Of a stretch of DNA of 6,526 bases, positions 1 through 4,442 are shown one piece after another. Each line of letters starts with the position of its first letter. The stretch's first letter is position 1. Location of the stretch: the NCBI GenBank assembly GCA_021781855.1, contig JAJXWC010000130.1:1-6526 (forward strand), read 5' to 3'. The position numbers and the translations under genes are program-made. The notes under the pieces were generated by a model. It made no database searches, had not been told where the DNA came from, and saw only the letters and a program-made list of their open reading frames with translations. Origin of the DNA: Bacillota bacterium. Its GTDB lineage: Bacteria > Bacillota > Bacilli > Lactobacillales > Streptococcaceae.

Positions 1-3
1 TTT

Positions 4-21
4 AAAACTTGCTTAGGCAAG
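4..21 (-). terminator. Possible terminator downstream of glpK
   Basis: On the minus strand a 5-bp stem (CTTGC/GCAAG at 8-12 and 17-21, loop CTAA) is followed directly by TTTT (complement of 4-7). This fits a weak intrinsic terminator for minus-strand transcripts. The stem is short, and the hairpin is about 145 bp beyond the glpK stop, so it may end glpK readthrough or a short transcript starting near position 82. Confidence 0.3.
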
Positions 22-88
22 ACTTTTTGCGTGCCTTCAAACTCATTACACTTGACAAAATTTAAAAATCAGTTTTTACTTGACTTTT

Positions 89-117
89 AATATAGTTTGT
101 CTTTTTTGTAGCATCAA
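89..117 (-). promoter_or_regulatory. Candidate sigma-A promoter, minus strand, beyond glpK
   Basis: Reading the minus strand, TTGATG (117-112) and TATATT (94-89) are separated by exactly 17 bp, which fits a -35/-10 pair. Transcription would start near 82 and run left, towards the hairpin at 8-21 and the window edge. No convincing ORF follows inside the window, so the target is either a gene beyond the left edge or a short RNA. The region is AT-rich, so a chance match is possible. Confidence 0.3.
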
Positions 118-165
118 CGGCGCACAACCTTATTTAATGACAAGATACTAAGTCAATTTATCAGG

Positions 166-1662
166 TCAAAGCTTAAACATTCGACTCGCCGCCACCGCCT
201 TTTGCCAATTTTCGTAAAGATGTTTTTGCTCTGTTGCTCCCATTTCTGGCGCAAACATTGTCACTTCCTTTTGATGAAGCGTTTTGATTTCATCAAGGGA
301 CTTCCAGAAACCTACTGCCAATCCTGCAAGCATTGCCGTACCGAAAGCCGTTGATTCAGCATTATGCGGTCGCACAATCTGCATTTGCATAATATCTGAT
401 TGAAATTGCATCAGATAGTTATTCTGTGTTGCACCTCCGTCCACCATGAGCTGCGGAATTTCAATCTGAGTATCCGCCATCATCGTATCCAACACATCTT
501 TTGCCTGATAACAAATCGCCTGCAATGCCGCTTTCGCTATTTCATTTTTTGTCGTTCCGCGAGTCAATCCAAAAATTGCGCCACGCGCTTCCGAATCCCA
601 GTAAGGTGCGCCCAGTCCTGTAAACGCAGGCACAAAATAAACCGCATTCTCTTTTTTGGCCGCTTGCGCCATCTCCTCTGTCTCTGCCGAATCCCGAATA
701 ACACCGAGTCCGTCACGCAGCCATTGAATGACCGAACCTGCAATAAAAATCGAACCCTCAAGCGCATAATTCATCTCACCACCGAGCTGATAAGCTACCG
801 TTGTCAATAATTTATGCTCTGAAAAATGCGGTACTTTTCCTGTGTTCATTACAATGAAAGAACCTGTTCCATAAGTATTTTTCACCATTCCAGGTTCAAA
901 TGCCAAGTGCCCAACAAGCGCTGCCTGCTGGTCTCCCATAAGATTGGCAATCGGTACACGCTCACCAAAAAAATGAAAAGCTTTCGTTTCGCCGTAAATT
1001 TCACTATTTCCCTTGACTTCTGGCAATAATTCTATGGGGATATTCAGCAAATCAAGAATTTCTGTATCCCATTTTTTCTCGGTAATATTGTAAAGCATCG
1101 TCCGTGAAGCATTTGTCACATCTGTGGCAAAAATTTCCCCAGCAGATAAACGCCAAGCCAGCCACGTATCTATCGTTCCAAAGCACAACTCTCCTGCTTG
1201 CGCTCGTTCCTGTGCCCCTTTCACATGGTCCAAAATCCACCGAATTTTCGTTGCTGAAAAGTAAGCGTCAATAACCAAGCCCGTTTTCTCGTGAATAAGT
1301 TTTTCATGCCCCGCAGCAATCAGTGCTTCACAAATTGCCGCTGACTGACGCGATTGCCAGACAAGCGCATGATAAATCGGTAAACCCGTGCGTTTATCCC
1401 AAATCACTGTTGTCTCACGTTGGTTGGTAATCCCAAGCGCCGCAACTTCTTCAGGCTGTGCATTAGAATGGATAAAAACTTCAGCCAAAACCGATTGGAC
1501 AGACTGCCAGATTTCATTTGCATCATGTTCAACCCAGCCGCTTTCCGGAAAATATTGCGGAAATTCTCTTTGAGCTGTGGCAATCTTTTCTCCCGCCTTA
1601 TTAAATAAAATTGCTCGCGAACTCGTTGTTCCTTGGTCAATCGCTAAAATATATTTTTTCAT
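166..1662 (-). CDS. glpK: Glycerol kinase GlpK
   Basis: ATP-dependent phosphorylation of glycerol to sn-glycerol-3-phosphate in the cytoplasm, the entry step for glycerol catabolism and a source for phospholipid and teichoic acid synthesis. The 498-residue length is normal for this FGGY-family kinase. The N-terminal phosphate-binding motif DQGTTSSRA lies at 9-17, the glycerol-contacting NQRET at 80-84, Tyr134 in the FGGY signature YFSATKIRW, and the catalytic aspartate in GDQQAA is Asp244. The second FGGY signature starts near Gly361. His230 in FHFFGE aligns with the histidine that HPr phosphorylates in enterococcal GlpK, so PTS-dependent activation is expected. The start ATG puts DQGTTSSRA at the usual distance, but its Shine-Dalgarno is poor (AGG about 14 nt upstream). 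It lies 109 bp downstream of the phosphodiesterase gene on the same strand and may be co-transcribed. No glpO/glpD or glpF is visible in the window. Confidence 0.97.
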   Translation of the reverse strand: MKKYILAIDQGTTSSRAILFNKAGEKIATAQREFPQYFPESGWVEHDANEIWQSVQSVLAEVFIHSNAQPEEVAALGITNQRETTVIWDKRTGLPIYHALVWQSRQSAAICEALIAAGHEKLIHEKTGLVIDAYFSATKIRWILDHVKGAQERAQAGELCFGTIDTWLAWRLSAGEIFATDVTNASRTMLYNITEKKWDTEILDLLNIPIELLPEVKGNSEIYGETKAFHFFGERVPIANLMGDQQAALVGHLAFEPGMVKNTYGTGSFIVMNTGKVPHFSEHKLLTTVAYQLGGEMNYALEGSIFIAGSVIQWLRDGLGVIRDSAETEEMAQAAKKENAVYFVPAFTGLGAPYWDSEARGAIFGLTRGTTKNEIAKAALQAICYQAKDVLDTMMADTQIEIPQLMVDGGATQNNYLMQFQSDIMQMQIVRPHNAESTAFGTAMLAGLAVGFWKSLDEIKTLHQKEVTMFAPEMGATEQKHLYENWQKAVAASRMFKL

Positions 1663-1754
1663 AATAAAATGTGAACCTGCCCTATTGGCTTGGAGCTTTA
1701 GTACATCTAGCGAAGGACAAACTCAATTCCTTTCAAACTTTTTCTTAACAGTGT

Positions 1755-1768
1755 CTCTAAAAACTGCT
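1755..1768 (+). repeat. Copy of CTCTAAAAACTGCT repeat between ugpQ and glpK
   Basis: The 14-mer CTCTAAAAACTGCT here recurs exactly on the minus strand at 2573-2586, in the right half of the 53-bp palindrome. The 11-base core CTCTAAAAACT also occurs at 2546-2556 and 4364-4374. This copy begins 4 bp from the phosphodiesterase stop codon, in the gap before glpK. Its function is unknown. Confidence 0.5.
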
Positions 1769-1771
1769 CAT

Positions 1772-2515
1772 TTAGAACGAGTCAAATGCATCACGACAGG
1801 CTTTAGCAACATCAGGCTTATTCGTAATCACACCGTCAACGCCAGCTTGAAACAGTAGTCCTATCATTTTCGGGTCATCTGGTGTCCAAACGTTAACTTT
1901 CACACCATTTTCATGGCATTTTGCGACAGTCTCCGGTAAGGCTGCAATAACCAAATAAATCGGGTGAATATATTCTGCATGGCAATAATTGGCATAAACC
2001 CACGGGTCAACCATTCCCAATTCGTAAAGCAATCCTATCTCAGCAGTCGGCTCATACTGCTTCACTTCAAGTAAGGAATAATGGTTGAAAGAAGAATACA
2101 TCACGCGCTCCGTCATTTGAAACTCACGAGCGATTTTGATGGTGGCTTCTACCAGTCCTGGATAAAGCAGCAAAGTCGTTTTAAATTCACAGTTCACACG
2201 TAAGGAACTTGGTTTGATTAGCGCATAAACCTCACGTAAGGTCGGAATTTCTGCAAATTCTTGTTCTGGAAACAGCTTATTGAAGTTGAATTTTTTCAGC
2301 TCTGCGAGTGTGTAATCATTAATCAGACCTGTGCCGTCTGAAACACGGTCGAGTCGTTCATCATGCGCCACAACAACTTCGCCGTCTTTTGAAAAATGAA
2401 CATCAAGTTCAATCGCATCTGCGCCCATTTCAATAGCAAGCTCAAAAGCTGCCAGTGTGTTTTCTGGTCGATAAGCTGATGCACCACGATGAGCGTGAAT
2501 GAGTGGAAATACCAT
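1772..2515 (-). CDS. ugpQ: Glycerophosphodiester phosphodiesterase (cytosolic, UgpQ-like)
   Basis: Hydrolyses glycerophosphodiesters, such as glycerophosphocholine or glycerophosphoethanolamine, to sn-glycerol-3-phosphate and the free alcohol. The 247-residue protein has the GDPD-family motifs: HRGAS at 9-13 followed by PENT at 17-20, ELD at 36-38 for the metal site, the catalytic HDE at 51-53, and the CEFK segment at 109-112. There is no signal peptide or membrane segment, so it should act in the cytoplasm, unlike the membrane-anchored lactic acid bacterial GDPDs. Its length equals that of E. coli UgpQ. The start is supported by a good Shine-Dalgarno (AAGGAG, complement of 2525-2530) 9 nt upstream of the ATG. 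It precedes glpK on the same strand, and both products supply glycerol-3-phosphate. A 53-bp palindrome lies 24 bp upstream of the start codon, and a good promoter lies about 220 bp upstream, so the leader may be long and structured. The symbol is by analogy. Confidence 0.93.
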   Translation of the reverse strand: MVFPLIHAHRGASAYRPENTLAAFELAIEMGADAIELDVHFSKDGEVVVAHDERLDRVSDGTGLINDYTLAELKKFNFNKLFPEQEFAEIPTLREVYALIKPSSLRVNCEFKTTLLLYPGLVEATIKIAREFQMTERVMYSSFNHYSLLEVKQYEPTAEIGLLYELGMVDPWVYANYCHAEYIHPIYLVIAALPETVAKCHENGVKVNVWTPDDPKMIGLLFQAGVDGVITNKPDVAKACRDAFDSF

Positions 2516-2539
2516 ATTGCGTTGCTCCTTTTATAAATA

Positions 2540-2592
2540 GGCCACCTCTAAAAACTCAGAAATTCCGAATTTAGCAGTTTTTAGAGGTGCCC
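2540..2592. repeat. 53-bp near-perfect palindrome upstream of ugpQ
   Basis: The outer arms are 17 bp (2540-2556 and 2576-2592) with one C/C mismatch. The inner arms AAATTC (2560-2565) and GAATTT (2567-2572) meet at a single central C, and the only other interruption is a 3x3 internal loop (CAG/AGC). As RNA it would be a very stable hairpin on either strand. It lacks a following U-tract, so it is not a typical terminator. It lies 24 bp upstream of the phosphodiesterase start codon, hence inside its leader if the promoter at 2737-2765 is used. It could be an mRNA stabiliser, an operator for a dimeric regulator, or a miniature element. The CTCTAAAAACT arm recurs elsewhere in the window. Confidence 0.75.
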
Positions 2593-2733
2593 AATAATTT
2601 GTCTCGGCAGTGTGTGCTGTCTACTCATTTTGCTCCATTGTCCTAAGAGCAATAATATGGCAACTCTGCTACGAAGATAGTCACTTGTGATACGATGAGG
2701 TGCTTTATCAAAACGCCTACAAATAGTCTCCAT
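2581..2733 (-). CDS. Doubtful 50-codon ORF or leader remnant
   Basis: An ATG at 2731-2733 opens 50 codons ending at TAA 2581-2583, inside the right arm of the palindrome. The product would be basic, with a short hydrophobic stretch (AILLLLG) near residues 25-31. I do not recognise it. There is no Shine-Dalgarno, and the promoter just upstream predicts a start of transcription at about 2730, slightly inside the ATG, so translation from that codon is doubtful. An internal ATG (2626-2628), preceded by GGAG at only 4 nt, would give a 15-residue peptide ending in the palindrome. It may be a remnant of a larger gene, a leader peptide or simply non-coding. Confidence 0.15.
   Translation of the reverse strand: METICRRFDKAPHRITSDYLRSRVAILLLLGQWSKMSRQHTLPRQIIGHL
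2598..2619. repeat. 22-bp dispersed repeat, copy 1
   Basis: Core TCTCRGCRGTGYGTGCT at 2602-2618, with similarity running to about 22 bp. Copies 2 (4017-4038) and 3 (5244-5265) lie in the same strand orientation, also in intergenic DNA. This is the most diverged copy (CGGCAGTGTGTGCT). It starts 5 bp to the right of the 53-bp palindrome. Confidence 0.6.
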
Positions 2734-2736
2734 TTC

Positions 2737-2765
2737 ATTATATCACGATATCCGTAGGCTGCCAA
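2737..2765 (-). promoter_or_regulatory. Promoter reading towards ugpQ
   Basis: On the minus strand TTGGCA (2765-2760) and TATAAT (2742-2737) are separated by exactly 17 bp, and an extended -10 TG (2745-2744) sits one base before TATAAT. The predicted start is near 2730. The transcript would carry a leader of about 215 nt, including the 22-bp repeat and the 53-bp palindrome, before the phosphodiesterase ATG. No closer promoter of similar quality was seen, so this is the best candidate for the phosphodiesterase-glpK unit. Confidence 0.5.
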
Positions 2766-2882
2766 ATCTCTTTTAACTCAAAAACATTCTGTTATGAAAC
2801 AGAGCCTTATCCATTGCGAGCTGATTGGTCTAGTGGATAAGTTAGACGACTTTGGAAATCGAAACAAAAGTAAGACTTACCC

Positions 2883-2913
2883 GCCACTTTTGAAAAGTTT
2901 TCTTGATAAAGCC
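2883..2913. other. Candidate dif (difSL-like) Xer recombination site
   Basis: In streptococci and lactococci the 31-bp difSL site lies immediately upstream of xerS. The only dif-like stretch here is 2887-2911, with CTTTTGAAAAG followed by TTTTCTTGATAAAG. The TTTTCTTGA part resembles the right arm of difSL as I remember it, but the left arm and central region are not clearly matched and seem shorter than the usual spacing. The exact borders given are arbitrary. The site overlaps the -35 of the xerS promoter. Position is the strongest support; the sequence match is from memory and uncertain. Confidence 0.35.
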
Positions 2914-2931
2914 TTTATTTTCTGTTATACT
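2903..2931 (+). promoter_or_regulatory. xerS promoter, predicted leaderless transcript
   Basis: TTGATA (2903-2908) and TATACT (2926-2931) are separated by exactly 17 bp, and an extended -10 TG sits at 2923-2924. The last base of the -10 is 8 nt before the A of the xerS ATG, so the transcript should begin 0-2 nt upstream of the start codon. The -35 lies inside the candidate dif right arm, so bound XerS would be expected to hinder RNA polymerase. Confidence 0.7.
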
Positions 2932-2939
2932 TTTTAGTA

Positions 2940-4010
2940 ATGAAACGTGAACAGTTATTAAAAAATATTGAAAAATTAAAAGAGGGAATGCCTGATTATG
3001 TGCTGGAGTATTATCAATCTAAACTTGCAGTTCCATATAGTCTCACAACGCTCTACGAATATCTGAAGGAATATGAGCGTTTTTTTAGTTGGCTGATTGA
3101 TACCGCTCTCATTGACGTCAATCATATTTCAGAGATTCCGCTCGTTACGCTTGAAAAGCTAACCAAGGCTGATTTGGAAGCTTTTTTGCTTTACTTACGC
3201 GAACGGCCGCGTCTTAATACCTCTTCCACACGCTACGGGATTAGTCAAACAACAATTAATCGAACGATTTCGGCGCTTTCTAGTTTGTATCGCTATTTAA
3301 CCGAGGAAGTAGAAAATGCAGATGGTGAACCTTACTTTTATCGTAATGTAATGAAAAAAGTACAGACAAAGAAAAAAAGCGAAACGCTTTCCGCGCGTGC
3401 TGAAAATATTAAAGGAAAACTCTTTTTAGGTGATGAAACACAAGGCTTCCTTGATTATATCGAAAATGAATATGATAAAGCACTCTCCAATCGAGCCTTA
3501 TCAAGTTTTCAGAAAAACAAGACACGAGACTTGGCGCTTATCGCATTAATTCTGGCGTCAGGCATACGGCTTTCCGAAGCGGTCAATACTGATGTGAATG
3601 ATTTGCATCTTAGCCGAATGAATGTTGAAGTTACCCGAAAAGGCGGAAAACGCGATGTAGTCAATATTGCCGCCTTTGCTAAGCCCTACCTTGAAGAATA
3701 TCTTTCAATCCGCGAACAGCGTTATCCAGTGAGCAAAAAAGAAAATGCGCTTTTTTTGACGACATACAAAGGTTATGCTTCACGAATTGATGCTTCTTCT
3801 GTAGAAAAACTGGTAGGAAAATACTCTCAGGCTTTCAAAATTCGAGTTACGCCGCACAAACTTCGTCACACTTTAGCAACACGGCTTTATGCGGAAACAA
3901 ATTCTCAGGTTTTGGTTAGTCACCAGCTTGGACACGCTTCTACACAAGTTACTGACCTTTACACCCATATTATCAATGAGGAAGAAAAAGACGCTCTAAA
4001 TAGGCTGTAA
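2940..4010 (+). CDS. xerS: Site-specific tyrosine recombinase XerS
   Basis: Resolves chromosome dimers at the dif site during division, acting alone where most bacteria use XerC plus XerD and working with the FtsK translocase. The 356 residues match the usual XerS length. An N-terminal SAM-like DNA-binding domain (about 30-125) is followed by the catalytic domain. The tyrosine recombinase residues are complete: Arg210 (SGIRLSE), Lys234 (TRKGGK), His306 and Arg309 (TPHKLRH), His332 (LGHAS) and the nucleophile Tyr341 (DLYTH). The segments PYFYRNVMKK and SHQLGHASTQVTDLYTH are typical of XerS. The start at MKREQLLKN agrees with the family N-terminus, although no Shine-Dalgarno precedes it; the promoter position predicts a leaderless mRNA. 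It is flanked by intergenic regions on both sides and looks monocistronic. A phage integrase is unlikely given the length, motifs and absence of phage genes. Confidence 0.95.
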   Translation: MKREQLLKNIEKLKEGMPDYVLEYYQSKLAVPYSLTTLYEYLKEYERFFSWLIDTALIDVNHISEIPLVTLEKLTKADLEAFLLYLRERPRLNTSSTRYGISQTTINRTISALSSLYRYLTEEVENADGEPYFYRNVMKKVQTKKKSETLSARAENIKGKLFLGDETQGFLDYIENEYDKALSNRALSSFQKNKTRDLALIALILASGIRLSEAVNTDVNDLHLSRMNVEVTRKGGKRDVVNIAAFAKPYLEEYLSIREQRYPVSKKENALFLTTYKGYASRIDASSVEKLVGKYSQAFKIRVTPHKLRHTLATRLYAETNSQVLVSHQLGHASTQVTDLYTHIINEEEKDALNRL

Positions 4011-4016
4011 TACCTC

Positions 4017-4038
4017 TTTATCTCAGCAGTGCGTGCTA
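4017..4038. repeat. 22-bp dispersed repeat, copy 2
   Basis: Core TCTCAGCAGTGCGTGCT at 4021-4037, 6 bp after the xerS stop codon. It differs from copy 3 at only two positions over 22 bp. The right part of this copy (from 4028) is also the left arm of the first hairpin of the IS-like remnant, so repeat and element share a boundary. Confidence 0.65.
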
Positions 4039-4206
4039 ATCCCCCCGCCTCTTAGGCGGCGGGATTAGCAGCACTAAGCTTCGAATTTCGCTCGACTGCC
4101 CTAGGGTCAGCCGCTTTAGCGGCTTGACTTCTGGGACAGGGTAACCTCATATCAAAGATGTGAGGTTGTGCCCTAAACTTGGTGGGAGTTGAAACTCCCA
4201 CCAAGT
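4028..4206 (-). ncRNA. Candidate structured RNA, omega-RNA-like
   Basis: Four stems follow one another. 4177-4190 pairs perfectly with 4193-4206 (14 bp). 4143-4153 pairs with 4157-4167 (11 bp with one G-T, loop AAA). 4106-4115 pairs with 4118-4128 (GTCA/TGAC plus GCCGCT/AGCGGC, one bulge). 4028-4049 pairs with 4055-4075. In addition TAGGG (4102-4106) can pair with CCCTA (4171-4175), a pseudoknot-style contact across two stems. Such an array just inside an element's right end recalls the omega RNA that guides TnpB. The strand is inferred from the open frame and the terminal hairpin. Expression is unproven, and the stems are symmetric, so the plus strand cannot be excluded. Confidence 0.35.
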
Positions 4207-4252
4207 AAGTCTCTGCTTCATTAATTGTTCCAAAGCCAGTTTGCTTTTGCAA
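4028..4252 (-). mobile_element. Probable IS200/IS605 (tnpB) right-end remnant
   Basis: The stretch has the layout expected of the 3' end of a tnpB element read on the minus strand: an open frame from about 4252 (TTG) to the TAA at 4052-4054, rich in Pro, Ala, Arg and Lys, running through conserved-looking hairpins and ending in a large terminal hairpin (4028-4075). That terminal hairpin pairs 4045-4049 with 4055-4059 around the loop TCTTA, then 4034-4043 with 4061-4070, apart from one mismatch and one bulge. Similar C-rich hairpins with TTAG-type loops close IS200/IS605 ends. No tnpA, and none of the RuvC or zinc-finger motifs of TnpB, is present in the window, so at most a fragment remains. 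The assignment is by structural resemblance from memory; an unrelated structured RNA is the main alternative. Confidence 0.4.
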
Positions 4253-4349
4253 ATTGTGATAAACAAAAAAGCAGGATTCTGGAATAGTACTATTGAAAGA
4301 TTTTCCCAGAAATGAAACAATAGCTTGTAAAAAGAGCAGAATTCTCGTC

Positions 4350-4374
4350 TTTTAGAGCGATACCTCTAAAAACT
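4350..4374. repeat. CTCTAAAAACT motif within a small hairpin
   Basis: TTTTAGAG (4350-4357) and CTCTAAAA (4364-4371) form an 8-bp stem around a 6-base loop. The right arm belongs to ACCTCTAAAAACT (4362-4374), the same core as in the palindrome at 2540-2592 and the copy at 1755-1765. It lies about 57 bp upstream of the -10 of the DUF4931 gene. Confidence 0.45.
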
Positions 4375-4427
4375 TGTCATACAAAGGGTAAAGATGAGAC
4401 CTCCTTCTGAATGAAGCAGAAAGTAAA

Positions 4428-4436
4428 TGTTATAAT
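4428..4436 (+). promoter_or_regulatory. Extended -10 promoter of the DUF4931 gene, leaderless
   Basis: TGTTATAAT is a perfect extended -10 (TGnTATAAT). Six bases separate it from the ATG at 4443, so the expected first transcribed base is the A of the start codon. The -35 region (TGAATG at 4408-4413, 17-bp spacer) is poor, which an extended -10 can offset. No Shine-Dalgarno precedes the ATG. Confidence 0.6.
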
Positions 4437-4442
4437 AAAATT

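Larger units (their letters stand above)
2516..2939. other. Divergent intergenic region between ugpQ and xerS
   Basis: This 424-bp gap separates the leftward phosphodiesterase gene from rightward xerS. From left to right it holds the phosphodiesterase ribosome binding site, a 53-bp palindrome, a 22-bp dispersed repeat, a minus-strand promoter, a CTTATCCA/TGGATAAG inverted repeat (2806-2813 and 2834-2841), an 11-bp palindrome (GTAAG A CTTAC, 2870-2880), a candidate dif-like site and the xerS promoter. No conserved protein is recognisable; one 50-codon frame on the minus strand is listed separately. Confidence 0.6.
4011..4442. other. Hairpin-rich intergenic region between xerS and the DUF4931 gene
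   Basis: This 432-bp gap holds 22-bp repeat copy 2 just after the xerS stop, four consecutive strong hairpins (4028-4206) treated as an IS200/IS605-like remnant, a 12-bp perfect palindrome AATAGTACTATT (4282-4293), a CTCTAAAAACT hairpin (4350-4374), and the promoter of the next gene. The part 4028-4100 is visibly GC-richer than its surroundings. A minus-strand frame is open from 4052 to about 4351, but only its last part has any plausible identity. Confidence 0.6.

Noticed and set aside
400..1640. Several overlapping open frames inside glpK on both strands
   Set aside because: They are shadows of the strongly conserved glpK reading frame, with no start signals or recognisable motifs.
2820..2866. 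tRNA-like words (GGTCTAGTGGATAAG and GGAAATCGAAAC)
   Set aside because: No acceptor stem, anticodon arm or canonical T-loop GTTCRANYC can be assembled around them.
4028..4075. Intrinsic terminator for xerS
   Set aside because: The hairpin is strong but is followed by AAGCTTCG, not a U-tract, so it is not a canonical terminator on the plus strand.
4028..4206. CRISPR array
   Set aside because: The hairpins have different sequences and spacings; there is no direct repeat with regular spacers.
4399..4407. Shine-Dalgarno-like AAGGAGG on the minus strand
   Set aside because: No start codon follows at a usable distance, and no plausible ORF opens leftward.
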